DNA of 64,000 bases from Pseudomonas cichorii (GCF_018343775.1 NZ_CP074349.1:1230001-1294000); one strand, 5' to 3'. Positions 1-9,210 are shown, counted from the first letter of the stretch. Notes: generated by a model from the sequence alone, not told the origin. Translations and numbers: made by a program.

Positions 1-23
1 CACTTATGATTAAGTAAAATTGA

Positions 24-905
24 ATGATCACCATCGAAGACCTGCGCCTGGCCGTGACTCTGGCGCGCTCCGAATCCCTGAGCGCAGCCGCCAGAACTCT
101 CAATGTTTCACCGCCTGCGCTGTCCATGCGCTTGCGCAAGCTGGAGGCTTTGCTGGGGGCCCGCCTGGCCAGTCGGGATGCCCGGCGCTTGAGCCTCACG
201 GCAGAAGGTGAGCGTTTTGCCAGAGAAAGCGCGATATTGCTGGAGCGTCTGGAAGCGCTGCCCGAGTCTTTCAAGCAGCCTGACGACCAACTGACAGGCA
301 CCCTGCGGCTCGCTGCGCCCTTCGGCTACGGTCGCCAACGCATTGCGCCATTGCTGGCGCGTTTTGCGAAGCTGCATCCGGGGTTGCGTCTGCACCTGGA
401 TCTGCGCGAAACACCCTGGCCGGATCGTCATGACAGCGATGCCGTGATCCATATCGGCAGCATCAATGACAGCTCATGGGTTGCCCGCACGCTGGTGCAA
501 AACGAGCGTTGGCTGTGTGCCAGCCCGCAGTACCTGAAAACCCATGGCGTGCCCCAGAGCCCGGCCGAACTGGCGAACCACCGCTGTATCTGCATTCGCG
601 AGAATGAGGAAGATGTCACGCTCTGGCACCTGCGCAAACAGACGGCCCGGCATACGGTGCGTATCGAACCCGCCATGCTCTGCAACGATGGCAGTGTTGC
701 CCGCCGCTGGGCCGAGCAGGATCAAGGACTGGTTCTGCGCTCCGAGTGGGACGTGAGCGACGCTATCCAGGCCGGCGCTCTGGTCCGGGTACTGGCCGAC
801 TGGTCCTTCGAGAGCGCACCCATTCTGTTGCTGGTGCCGTCACGCAAACACCGCAATGCGAGGATGCAGGCGCTAGTGGGGTTTCTTGAAGAGTCGTTGA
901 AGTGA
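24..905 (+). CDS. LysR-family transcriptional regulator
   Basis: A 293-residue protein of normal LysR length. Residues about 3-60 form the winged helix-turn-helix (SLSAAARTLNVSPPALSMRLRKLE). The rest has the layout of the periplasmic-binding-protein-like effector domain, including the LRLAAPFGYG start of subdomain 1. It would bind DNA as a tetramer and respond to a small molecule. No target can be named because the genes upstream lie outside the window and the next gene downstream is an unrelated membrane protein 110 bases away. The ATG at 24 is the first start in frame. Confidence 0.9.
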   Translation: MITIEDLRLAVTLARSESLSAAARTLNVSPPALSMRLRKLEALLGARLASRDARRLSLTAEGERFARESAILLERLEALPESFKQPDDQLTGTLRLAAPFGYGRQRIAPLLARFAKLHPGLRLHLDLRETPWPDRHDSDAVIHIGSINDSSWVARTLVQNERWLCASPQYLKTHGVPQSPAELANHRCICIRENEEDVTLWHLRKQTARHTVRIEPAMLCNDGSVARRWAEQDQGLVLRSEWDVSDAIQAGALVRVLADWSFESAPILLLVPSRKHRNARMQALVGFLEESLK

Positions 906-1014
906 GTGATTGTTCTTAAAGATGACTGATCTCACGCCGATATCGCTGTAACTTCAGTCACCGCTCAGCCCAATCCCGCAGGATGCGCAGAGCTTCCATC
1001 ATGGACGAACATCA

Positions 1015-1770
1015 ATGAATCAAAGTGGTTACCTGTGTCTGGCCTTCATGATCATCGTGGGCTGCCTGAGCTTTTTTCTGCAACCCGAGGCCGCTGGCGT
1101 TTCATTCGCATTGATTGCGCTGTTTTCCTGCAGCTACTTTGTCTACTTCCTGATCAAGAACAACCTGCACCACGGCATCATTCGTGGCCTGCTGCTCTCG
1201 GTGCTGGTCATGGCACTGGCGGTCATCCCGGTTCTGGGCTGGATCGTGGTCATCGGTTTTGTGATCTACAACATATCCAAAGCCGTGGACGGTCTTAAAA
1301 GCCTGATCCCGGACGTGCTCACCAGTGTGGTCATTTACGGCCTGCTGCTTGCCCGACTGGCCTTCGATATTCGTGACCCGTTGGCCATTGCCGTACTTGC
1401 CTGTGCTTATCTGGTGGCTGCGATCATCTATTGCCGAGGCCTCAACGGGCTGACCACCCAGAATGCGCTGTTCAAGATGAGCATCATGTGGCTCTCGATT
1501 CCCTTTGCGGCGCTGACCGTCATTTCCATCGTTTCAGCTCTGGGCAACCTGTTCCGCACCATCAGCTCCACCATCACCCGCACGGTTCTTACGCCTCAAG
1601 TGGTTTCTGCCCACATGCGTGGCGGCATCCAGATTGAGGAATACACCCGCACGATCAGCACCTCCGTCAACGAAACCGTCACGCGAGTCGTGCCAGGTGT
1701 GGGGGGCGTGGTGACAACATCCATGGCCGGCGAAGTGGCACAGAAGGTCAAAGAGGAAAAGCCTGAGTAA
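1015..1770 (+). CDS. Multi-pass inner-membrane protein, unknown function
   Basis: A 251-residue protein with about six hydrophobic stretches (roughly residues 5-25, 27-47, 57-82, 95-115, 118-140, 155-178) followed by a polar tail of about 70 residues rich in Thr, Ser and Val and ending in KVKEEKPE. I do not recognise the family. The tail contains short TRxIS/TRVVPGVGG-like segments that look like a cytoplasmic or periplasmic appendage rather than another helix. It stands alone: a regulator lies upstream on the same strand and a convergent small gene downstream. Confidence 0.7.
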   Translation: MNQSGYLCLAFMIIVGCLSFFLQPEAAGVSFALIALFSCSYFVYFLIKNNLHHGIIRGLLLSVLVMALAVIPVLGWIVVIGFVIYNISKAVDGLKSLIPDVLTSVVIYGLLLARLAFDIRDPLAIAVLACAYLVAAIIYCRGLNGLTTQNALFKMSIMWLSIPFAALTVISIVSALGNLFRTISSTITRTVLTPQVVSAHMRGGIQIEEYTRTISTSVNETVTRVVPGVGGVVTTSMAGEVAQKVKEEKPE

Positions 1771-1782
1771 TTCGGGGGACGG

Positions 1783-1813
1783 GTCTGGTCGCAGGTTCTG
1801 CTGACGACCAGAC
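1783..1813. terminator. Hairpin between convergent genes
   Basis: GTCTGGTCG (1783-1791) is perfectly complementary to CGACCAGAC (1805-1813), giving a 9-bp stem with a 13-nt loop between two convergent genes. There is no clear T-run on either side, so intrinsic termination is only a suggestion. Confidence 0.4.
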
Positions 1814-1832
1814 TCCGGATATTCGTTCCAGG

Positions 1833-2063
1833 CTAGAGGTCTTTCTTCACTTCCTTGTCCACATGCTTGTCCGCTTTGTGGCGCTCTTCATCATCGTGCT
1901 TGAGGCCTTTTTCGGCTTCCTTGGCGTCATGCTCGACACCCTTGTCCACTTCACGATTGTCGTGCCGTACGCCTTTCTCCAGCTCGCTTTCAGCAAGGGC
2001 CGGGCTTGCGAAGCTGCCCAACAACAGAGTTGCAGCGAATGTCGCCATCACTAGCTTCTTCAT
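1833..2063 (-). CDS. Small secreted Lys/His/Asp/Glu-rich repeat protein
   Basis: A 76-residue protein starting with a clear Sec signal peptide (MKKLVMATFAATLLLGSFASPALA, cleavage after ALA). The mature part of about 52 residues is almost entirely charged and built from a degenerate 11-residue unit, seen as EKGVRHDNREV, DKGVEHDAKEA, EKGLKHDDEER and ADKHVDKEV. It is predicted to be periplasmic and helical, with regularly spaced His and acidic residues that could bind metal ions; that is inference. The ATG at 2063 is chosen because GGAGAAG lies 3-9 bases upstream and the signal peptide begins there; in-frame starts at 2075 and 2099 would only add residues before it. Confidence 0.75.
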   Translation of the reverse strand: MKKLVMATFAATLLLGSFASPALAESELEKGVRHDNREVDKGVEHDAKEAEKGLKHDDEERHKADKHVDKEVKKDL

Positions 2064-2239
2064 AGACTTCTCCATTTTCTGAACGGCCGTCCCTTTCATG
2101 GGGCGATCAGGTTCAACGATAGACCAGCCAGGAACAGGGATGCGGGTTTTGTATCTGGATGCTGGTTACAGGCTATATGGCATCATTTGCTTGTCTGTTA
2201 AGGTTCTGCCCCACCCATGGATCAAGATGAATCAGGACG

Positions 2240-5200
2240 ATGAACGAAAACGCTCTCAACTTCGCCAGATACTGGCGCAACTCTCTGGTCGATGCCGAAA
2301 ATGGTAACGGTGGTCTCAAATCTGATGGCCTGGCCGATCATATTCGCCTTCCGTTCGAGGCCTTGCAGTCAGGATATCTGGGGAGCGAAACCGTCGAATG
2401 CCTGTTCAAGGATGAGCCTGAGCGATGCCAGAGTATTGAGGTCACTATTCGGCCCTGGGTTTTCAGAGCGCGACTTGAGCACGGCAAAGTCCGCAGCGGC
2501 ATGCATGCGATAGTGACACCATTGATCGGGCATGTGCGGGTCAATCGTCACGGGCAACTTTTCCCGACCGCCAACACCGTCATACCACGTGACATTCTCG
2601 ACCCCCTGGAGTCGGGCAGTTTCTCGCTGGGCGATGTCGCCGATGTGGATACCTTTCTGGCAGTCAACACATTACCGGCCTTTGAGCCGCGGGAAGATGA
2701 CCAGGCGGCGGATGCCGATGAGTATGCCCGGCAATGGGCTGCCTACTTGCAGTTCTGTGAACACTTTCTAGAGGAGGTCAGCCCTGGCTGGCTGCAAGGC
2801 GACAACGGTTATGAGCGCTCGAATGAGTGGTGTCTGTTCAAGGAGGAAAAGATATCCGGGGCCAGCCAGCATATTGTTCGTCTGTACGATCACATACGTG
2901 ATACGAAACCTGGCAGTGCGCTCTTTGAACGTTATGCCAGTCAAGTCACTCTTGTTCCCGAACCCTGCCTGCCTAAAAGCGCAGGCTTTACAGCGCGTCT
3001 TGGGCATGCCAGCGATCAATACGCGCTGGCCGATGAGCAACGCGATGCGCTGGCGCATTTTCTGACATCCCGCCACGGCGATATTCTGGGTGTGAACGGA
3101 CCGCCCGGAACCGGCAAGACAACGCTGCTGTTATCCGTGGTTGCATCACTGTGGGCCGAGGCGGCGCTTGCCCAGGCCGAACCTCCGGTGATTGTGGCCA
3201 GCTCCACCAATAACCAGGCCGTGACCAATATTCTCGATGCCTTCGGTTCGGATTTCGCCAAGGGTGAGGGGCCTTTTGCCGGACGCTGGTTGCCGGATAT
3301 CGACAGTTTCGGGGCCTATTTTGCAAGTTCATCTGCCAACCCTGAAACAGTACGCAAGTATCAGAGCCAGAGCTTCTTTACCAAGACCGAATCCTCGGCC
3401 TATCTGACGCGAGCACAAAGCGAATGGTTGAGCAACGCGGCGTTGGCCTTTGCGGGCATTGCGTCGCTCACGGTCGATGTAGCCGTCAAACAGTTGCATC
3501 AGGCACTGGAGGCTCGCGCCAACGAACTGAGGGTGATCGAGCAGTCATGGGATGCGCTTGCCAAGGCTCGTGAGGCACTTCGAGCCGAATGGGGCGACGA
3601 CCCCGATGCCGGTATCGAGAGCGCGCGGACGGCGGTACAGACGCTCAAAGCCAAAAGCGCTCGATTCAAAGCCCTGGAAACCTCATTGCGCCAGTATCTG
3701 GCCGATGAGCCTCTGTGGTACGTGCTGTTTGCCTGGATCACGCCCGTACAGCAAAAACGTCGGCTGCGGGCTTGCCTGCATATCGAGCGCAGCCATCTCG
3801 ATCCGCAGACTTCAGAGCCTCTGCTCAGTGAAGAGCAACTGGAGCAGTTGTCATCGCTGAACAAGGTGTCGGCAATCAGTGATGCCGTGGTGGCCTGGCG
3901 TAAGGCTGTCGCAGAGCAGGTCGCCACGCAGGAAGCCAGAATCGTCAGCGCTCAAGCCCTGCTGCTGGCACGGCAGCAATGCCTGACGAACTGGCATAGA
4001 GCATTGCAGCCTCTGAAGCTGCCTGCCGATGCGGTCACCGACGACATGACGCTCAGCGAGTGCGATGCACTGGCCGACACACGCATACGCTTCCCGATTT
4101 TTCTGTTGAGTACCCATTATTGGGAAGGGCGATGGCTGCTTGAGCTTGAGCAGACCTTGCCGGATATCCTGAAAAACCCCAAAGCCAATGGCCGCAAAAC
4201 TCTGGAGAAACGCTGGCATCGCTGGATGAAGCTGACCCCCTGTGTGGTGTCGACCTTCTTCATGTTGCCCAACTATCTGAAAGGCAGCAAACATAACGGC
4301 AGTGGCTACGACGATGACTACATGTACGAGCTTATCGACCTGTTGATCGTCGACGAGGCCGGTCAGGTCCTGCCTGAAGTGGCGGGGGCCTCCTTTGCCC
4401 TGGCCAAAAAAGCGCTGGTCATTGGCGATACCCTGCAAATCGAGCCTATCTGGTCGATTCCCGACTCGGTGGATATCGGCAACCTGATGAGCGCCGGGCT
4501 GTTGCCACGGGTTGGCGTGGACCACGCCTATGAAACACTCTGCGCCACCGGCGTCAGTGCGGCCTCGGGCAGCGTGATGCGGATTGCCCAGAATGCCAGC
4601 CGCTATCATTACGACCCCGACATGGACCGCGGGATGTTCCTCTACGAACATCGTCGTTGCTACGACTCAATCGTCGATTACTGCAACGCCCTCTGCTATC
4701 AGGGCAAGCTGGTGCCCAGGCGTGGTGAAAAACCTCAAGGTGGATTACCGGCACTGGGTTATCTGCATGTGGATGGTATTTGCCAGCAGCAGAACGGCCG
4801 TAGCCGGATGAACCGTCTGGAAGCTGAAACCATCGCGCAATGGCTTGTCGCCCATCGCTCGCAGCTTGAAGAGCGCTATGGTCAGGCGTTGTGGAAGATC
4901 GTCGGGGTTATCACCCCCTTTGGCGCTCAGTCCCAGGCTATCGCCGAAGCATGCGATGCCTGCGGTATAAAGACCGGCAAGGGCGATGGCGAACTGACGG
5001 TGGGCACCGTGCATTCCTTCCAGGGCGCGGCGCGCCCCGTGGTGATTTTTTCGGCGGTGTATTCCAAGCACGCCAATGGCGGTTTCATCGACCGTCGCTC
5101 AAGCATGCTGAACGTCGCAGTATCTCGCGCCAAAGACAGTTTTCTGGTCTTCGGCGACATGGACCTGTTCGGCATGGTGCCTGAGGCCAAGCCGCGAGGC

Positions 5201-5767
5201 CTTCTGGCTGAATACCTGCTGCGCGACCCTGCCAGCGAACTGGTATTTCAATATCAGCCGCGCAAGGACCTGCAGACTTCCCGCTCAACCTTTAGTCATC
5301 TGATCAATGCCCCGGCCCACGATCAGTTCCTGCTCAAGACCCTGGCTACTGCAACACGCGAAGTGCACATCGTTTCACCGTGGATCATTTTGCAGCGCAT
5401 CCATGACATCGGTGCCTGGCAAGCCATGACTGACGCCGTGGCGCGTGGCATCAAGGTGAAGGTCTATACGGATCGGGATTTCAATCTTCGTGCGCACTGG
5501 GAAACGAATCCGAGTGAGGCGCTCAAGCAGGCCCTGCAATCATTGCGAGGTCAGCAGATTGAATCCCATGTCGTGCGCAAGGTGCATAGCAAAATCGTCA
5601 TGGCCGATGATCAGTTACTGTGCATGGGGTCATTCAACTGGTTCAGCGCAAATCGCGGCAGCGGGGCCAATTATGAAACGTCCATGGTGTATCAAGGACC
5701 TGATGTGGCGAGCGAGATAGGCACCCATCGGCAGAGTCTCGCTGCACGTATCGACCCTCTACATTGA
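2240..5767 (+). CDS. SF1 helicase (DNA2/UPF1-like) with C-terminal PLD nuclease domain
   Basis: A 1175-residue protein. After an N-terminal region of about 270 residues without a recognised fold come the Walker A motif GPPGTGKTT (from residue 287), a long insertion with coiled-coil character (about 420-600), and the DEAG Walker B box (near 703). Helicase motifs V/VI follow as TVHSFQGAARPVVIFS and NVAVSRAKDSFLVFGD (about 920-970). The last 150 residues contain one phospholipase-D motif, HSKIVMAD followed by GSFNWFSANRG (from about 1116). The family knowledge is that SF1B enzymes of this type unwind or remodel DNA or RNA, and single-HKD PLD domains cut nucleic acid as dimers. Base composition resembles the chromosome. 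Function is probably nucleic-acid processing, possibly phage defence. Confidence 0.85.
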   Translation: MNENALNFARYWRNSLVDAENGNGGLKSDGLADHIRLPFEALQSGYLGSETVECLFKDEPERCQSIEVTIRPWVFRARLEHGKVRSGMHAIVTPLIGHVRVNRHGQLFPTANTVIPRDILDPLESGSFSLGDVADVDTFLAVNTLPAFEPREDDQAADADEYARQWAAYLQFCEHFLEEVSPGWLQGDNGYERSNEWCLFKEEKISGASQHIVRLYDHIRDTKPGSALFERYASQVTLVPEPCLPKSAGFTARLGHASDQYALADEQRDALAHFLTSRHGDILGVNGPPGTGKTTLLLSVVASLWAEAALAQAEPPVIVASSTNNQAVTNILDAFGSDFAKGEGPFAGRWLPDIDSFGAYFASSSANPETVRKYQSQSFFTKTESSAYLTRAQSEWLSNAALAFAGIASLTVDVAVKQLHQALEARANELRVIEQSWDALAKAREALRAEWGDDPDAGIESARTAVQTLKAKSARFKALETSLRQYLADEPLWYVLFAWITPVQQKRRLRACLHIERSHLDPQTSEPLLSEEQLEQLSSLNKVSAISDAVVAWRKAVAEQVATQEARIVSAQALLLARQQCLTNWHRALQPLKLPADAVTDDMTLSECDALADTRIRFPIFLLSTHYWEGRWLLELEQTLPDILKNPKANGRKTLEKRWHRWMKLTPCVVSTFFMLPNYLKGSKHNGSGYDDDYMYELIDLLIVDEAGQVLPEVAGASFALAKKALVIGDTLQIEPIWSIPDSVDIGNLMSAGLLPRVGVDHAYETLCATGVSAASGSVMRIAQNASRYHYDPDMDRGMFLYEHRRCYDSIVDYCNALCYQGKLVPRRGEKPQGGLPALGYLHVDGICQQQNGRSRMNRLEAETIAQWLVAHRSQLEERYGQALWKIVGVITPFGAQSQAIAEACDACGIKTGKGDGELTVGTVHSFQGAARPVVIFSAVYSKHANGGFIDRRSSMLNVAVSRAKDSFLVFGDMDLFGMVPEAKPRGLLAEYLLRDPASELVFQYQPRKDLQTSRSTFSHLINAPAHDQFLLKTLATATREVHIVSPWIILQRIHDIGAWQAMTDAVARGIKVKVYTDRDFNLRAHWETNPSEALKQALQSLRGQQIESHVVRKVHSKIVMADDQLLCMGSFNWFSANRGSGANYETSMVYQGPDVASEIGTHRQSLAARIDPLH

Positions 5768-5778
5768 GGCCGCGTGCT

Positions 5779-5811
5779 GCGGCAGTCCGGAATCCGCTTT
5801 CTGGCTGCCGC
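5779..5811. terminator. Hairpin between convergent genes
   Basis: GCGGCAG (5779-5785) pairs with CTGCCGC (5805-5811) in the 51-base gap between the helicase stop and the stop of the convergent hydrolase. There is no T-run, so this is a weak terminator candidate. Confidence 0.35.
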
Positions 5812-5818
5812 CGTCCGG

Positions 5819-6718
5819 TTAGTGGGCCGGGTGTCGAACGCACTGGTTATTCAGAAAACCTGAAATCTCCTGCGCCAGATCCCGCGCATATTCCGGGTTA
5901 TTACGAAACCAGGCCGAAACAGCATGGTCGCATCCGGGCAGCACATGCTTTTTGAAAGCGTGAGGGCGCAGGTGTTTCTCGATGGCCTCGATCACTTCAT
6001 AAGGAATCGGGCTATTGATGATGCGCTCGTGCGGTGTGCCTTGATCTATTGTCACTGTTCCGGCTGATGTGCCCGCTACTTTGTCGAAGGCCGTAGATTC
6101 AAGGCCATCAAACTCTCCGATTACCAGCATCAGCTCTCCCTTGAACTCATTCAGGAATTCAAGGGATGACGAATCGAGAAAGCTATACGGGACTGAAATG
6201 GCGCTTTTGAACGGCTCGCCAAATGGCTGTTGATAAGCGACATCCGAATACAGGGCCGGGCAGAACAGTATGATCTTCCTGACGCTGGCCTTGTGGGCTT
6301 CAGCCACTTTCAGGGCCAGTGCTCCGCCCAGACTGTGGCCGATCACTGTGTCGAAACTTGTGCCCAGGCACCTGGCAAACCGCAAGGCTTCTTGCAGGTT
6401 ATTACCCAGGGAAGTGTCTGCCAGCTGGATATCGGTTGTCGTGTTATGCCCCGAAAGATTGAAACTCAGACTGGCAACGCCCGACGCCTGCAAAGGATAA
6501 AGAATGCCATTCAGTTTGCTGTAGTCCGAGCGGGCTCCATGAATGGCCAGCACCTGTGGGAGTGCATCTGGCGATGCGGCATCTGCGAGAATTCGGCCTT
6601 CAAGTTCATACCCCTCGAAGGCTTGTGAAAAATAACACGCAGGACCTGTCGGCGTTTCATCGAACTGCAACCGGGATCGAATTCGAGAGCTGTGAGATAA
6701 CGCCGACAGATTGATCAT
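5819..6718 (-). CDS. Alpha/beta-hydrolase
   Basis: A 299-residue alpha/beta-hydrolase fold enzyme. The nucleophile elbow is GHSLGG with Ser129; the oxyanion-side HG motif is IHGARSDY (from residue 60); the catalytic His is probably in GCDHAVSAW (about residue 265), and the acid probably the Asp in IGEFDG. The substrate cannot be read from sequence; esterase, thioesterase or peptidase activity are all possible. Its ATG overlaps the stop of the upstream transporter gene (ATGA), so the two are translationally coupled in a three-gene minus-strand unit headed by a 2-oxoglutarate oxygenase. Confidence 0.85.
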   Translation of the reverse strand: MINLSALSHSSRIRSRLQFDETPTGPACYFSQAFEGYELEGRILADAASPDALPQVLAIHGARSDYSKLNGILYPLQASGVASLSFNLSGHNTTTDIQLADTSLGNNLQEALRFARCLGTSFDTVIGHSLGGALALKVAEAHKASVRKIILFCPALYSDVAYQQPFGEPFKSAISVPYSFLDSSSLEFLNEFKGELMLVIGEFDGLESTAFDKVAGTSAGTVTIDQGTPHERIINSPIPYEVIEAIEKHLRPHAFKKHVLPGCDHAVSAWFRNNPEYARDLAQEISGFLNNQCVRHPAH

Positions 6719-7506
6719 AACGAAGCCAGTGTGTGCATGAAGGCAAGTCGCAACGGGTTGGTTTCCACGCTCAAGAGTTTAATGGCCAGCGCGCAGCACA
6801 CCACCACCAACATGGGTTTGATCAACCGTGGCCCGACCCGCACTGCGGCCCGCGCACCCAATTGCGCGCCAGCAAAAGCCGCCAATGCCATGGCAATCGC
6901 TATCGGCCAGATAATCACGCCTTTGGTGATAAAGACCGACAAGGAACCCAGGTTGCAGGACGCATTCGCCAGTTTGGTAAAACTCATGGCCCGCATCATG
7001 CCCAGGCCGCAGAGCAACACGAAACCGACAATAAAGAACGAACCGACACCGGGGCCAAATATACCGTCGTAAAAACCCAGGGCAGGTGCCACGGTAAAGG
7101 AGAACAGCAGAATCCCGATTCGTTTACGGCGATCTTCATTGCCGATCTTTGGCGAGAACGCAAAATAAAGCGCAACCAGAATCAGCATCACCGGCACGCA
7201 GACTTCCAGATAGCGTTTGTCGATAGAACTGACCAGCAATGCACCACTGGCCCCGCCGATAAATCCACAGAGCACCAGAAAGCGACCTTCTCGCCATTCG
7301 ATCATGCCTTTTCGGGCAAAAGTGATCGTTGCCGAAATGGTGGCCGAAGCGGCCTGAAACTTGTTCGTGGCAATTGCACTGATAGGGTCGACGCCCGCCA
7401 GAAACAGGGCCGGCAAAGTGATCAGCCCGCCACCTCCGGCAATCGCATCAAAAAAACCGGCGCAAAAAGCCACGAGCGCCAACATGCCAATCAAATCCCA
7501 GGCCAT
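6715..7506 (-). CDS. TSUP (TauE/SafE) family anion transporter
   Basis: A 263-residue membrane protein with the family hallmark near the N-terminus (AFCAGFFDAIAGGGGLITLPAL) and the repeated signature in the second half (GFYDGIFGPGVGSFFIVGF), giving about eight membrane segments. TSUP proteins export or import sulfonates, sulfite or organic anions. A GAGG ribosome site lies 7 bases before the ATG. It lies between an Fe/2-oxoglutarate oxygenase gene (83 bases upstream) and a hydrolase gene (overlapping downstream), so it may move the substrate or product of those enzymes; this is inference. Confidence 0.9.
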   Translation of the reverse strand: MAWDLIGMLALVAFCAGFFDAIAGGGGLITLPALFLAGVDPISAIATNKFQAASATISATITFARKGMIEWREGRFLVLCGFIGGASGALLVSSIDKRYLEVCVPVMLILVALYFAFSPKIGNEDRRKRIGILLFSFTVAPALGFYDGIFGPGVGSFFIVGFVLLCGLGMMRAMSFTKLANASCNLGSLSVFITKGVIIWPIAIAMALAAFAGAQLGARAAVRVGPRLIKPMLVVVCCALAIKLLSVETNPLRLAFMHTLASL

Positions 7507-7529
7507 TACATTTCCTCATTACCCATACA

Positions 7530-7553
7530 GGCCAGCCATCTGCATGGCTGGCC
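7530..7553. other. 10-bp perfect hairpin within the oxygenase operon
   Basis: GGCCAGCCAT (7530-7539) and ATGGCTGGCC (7544-7553) form a perfect 10-bp stem with a CTGC loop between the oxygenase stop and the transporter ATG. There is no following U-run on the minus strand. It may set the ratio of oxygenase to downstream messages by attenuation or by protecting the mRNA end. Confidence 0.5.
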
Positions 7554-7588
7554 GTTCAAGACACCCGACAAGACCGGGTGCAACGCAA

Positions 7589-8668
7589 TCAACCACGCAA
7601 CAACAGCGGATCTTCTGAAATAACCAGAGGGGCAGAGAACTTGGACATGCCAAATATCCGCACCAACACTCGTCGGTTGTCCTTGATGACATCCCGACAA
7701 TGCAAGGCCCGAATGTTATTGATGACCATTGCCGATTCCTGGGTCAGTACATATTCACAAGGCGTGGCTTCTTTAATGCCCTCGCAAAGCGCGGAGTAAG
7801 CCTTTTTCACAAAGGGCGAAGCGTTTTCATTGACTGAAAAACGATACGAGTTGAAGCGGGCTGCGAAGCCGACTTTATTGTCGAACTCCAGAATCGACAC
7901 ACCGCGACCGTCTTCGCCTTTGCCGCTGACAAAAGAGTCGCTGCGGGTGAACTGGAAGCTGCCGGTTGTCAGCGCCAGGCAGTGAGTGACGCCGATCTTG
8001 TCCAGCACAGGCGGGAGTGGAATGACGGTGGTCGGTTCCAGGCTCGGGTTCCACAGGGCCGAAAGGATCAGCGAAGACGGCGAGGGCGAATGCCCGTCCT
8101 GGGCGTTCACGGCACACCAGTAAGGGGCTTCGGTATGAGGCCCGAGCGCCAGGCCCGAATGGGAGCTCAACTCCTTGACCTCCGGCTCGGCGGTGATTTT
8201 GGTCAGGCCACCGCCTTTGAAGTTGGCGACCAGACGAACCAGTTTTCCTTCGTTGTCCATGTCATAGGCAAAGGAGCTGTTATCCACCAGCTTCAACAGG
8301 ATCTGGTTGCGGGCGGCCATGCACAGCACGTCGTGCCGATCTTCCAGGGCTGCCAGCTCCGGCAACTCATCGGGTGGGCTGTCACTGCTGATCTTTTGCA
8401 GGCCTTCGAATATCAGCAGCGAGATAAGACCATCGGAGTAGGCAAGCAGAAGTTCTGATTGCTCTTTCGACATCGAGAACTTCAACTCGGTGGCCGCGAC
8501 AGAAGCCTTGGCCCTGGCACCCGCCGCCTGCGGCCCGCCAATAGCCGCCAATTCTTCGCAGAACGTATGCAGCAGGTTTGACTGCTGAACATCAAAGCGA
8601 AACGTTCTGACTTCCTGATGGGCGAGAGAGATAACGGATTCGGTACTTTGTTTTATAGCGGTGGTCAT
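7589..8668 (-). CDS. Fe(II)/2-oxoglutarate oxygenase, clavaminate synthase/TauD-like
   Basis: About 359 residues. The facial-triad start is H178-T-E180 (GPHTEAPYW), the HxE form used by clavaminate synthase and the amino-acid beta-hydroxylases VioC and AsnO. The distal His is in ALHCRD (about residue 323), followed by a cluster of arginines that would bind 2-oxoglutarate. The reaction is therefore expected to be hydroxylation or desaturation of a small polar substrate such as an amino acid, but the actual substrate is unknown. The ATG at 8668 is preferred because AGGGA lies 8 bases upstream; in-frame GTG 8695 and ATG 8677 lack good sites. First gene of a unit with a TSUP transporter and a hydrolase. 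Confidence 0.7.
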   Translation of the reverse strand: MTTAIKQSTESVISLAHQEVRTFRFDVQQSNLLHTFCEELAAIGGPQAAGARAKASVAATELKFSMSKEQSELLLAYSDGLISLLIFEGLQKISSDSPPDELPELAALEDRHDVLCMAARNQILLKLVDNSSFAYDMDNEGKLVRLVANFKGGGLTKITAEPEVKELSSHSGLALGPHTEAPYWCAVNAQDGHSPSPSSLILSALWNPSLEPTTVIPLPPVLDKIGVTHCLALTTGSFQFTRSDSFVSGKGEDGRGVSILEFDNKVGFAARFNSYRFSVNENASPFVKKAYSALCEGIKEATPCEYVLTQESAMVINNIRALHCRDVIKDNRRVLVRIFGMSKFSAPLVISEDPLLLRG

Positions 8669-9174
8669 GTGTGACATCCCTGTGGTGCTTTGCACCTTTT
8701 TTATTGTTTATAGGCACTGCTTGAACAACAACGCACAAGGCCCTGCATATCAAACGATGCATTGCTTCAGGTTGATGCGAATCCATGAAGTGTTCAAAGG
8801 CACAGATAGACTGTCGGCCTTCAGACGCGAAGTGCCTGTCAATGCCTGTGTTACGCGCAATACGTAACGTGCATGGATTTTTCTAGCGTAATCGGAGTGC
8901 TCGCAGGGAACGGCAGAGCAAGGGTGACGGGAACGGAAGCGGCAGTGCGGTGCGTTCTTGAAGGCGCATATAGGAAAACCTGGCAGATTGTTTTTATTTT
9001 GATTTTCTGTAGCGAGTCTTTCAAAGTGGATCGGGAGTATTGAAACTTCCCGGGGCAGATAATGACCCACTGAAAAAACGCGCCGAGATTAACATCAAAA
9101 TAATGGCCAGCAAATTATTTTGATAAAGCTGTCCCCTTGGCCGTGATAGGCGCACGTCATGGAAGGGATATTCG
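8669..9174. other. Intergenic region upstream of the oxygenase
   Basis: About 500 bases without a convincing gene. It holds the presumed promoter region of the oxygenase operon and runs to the hairpin behind the LOV kinase gene. The short open frames here have no ribosome sites or composition supporting translation. Confidence 0.5.
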
Positions 9175-9204
9175 GTGCCTGTTGCACGTAGCCGCAACAG
9201 GCAC
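9175..9204. terminator. Hairpin after the LOV kinase gene
   Basis: GTGCCTGTTGC (9175-9185) pairs perfectly with GCAACAGGCAC (9194-9204), an 11-bp stem and 8-nt loop, starting 7 bases beyond the kinase stop on the minus strand. No U-run follows, so it may act as an mRNA end-stabiliser rather than a classical terminator. Confidence 0.55.
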
Positions 9205-9210
9205 TGTCAC

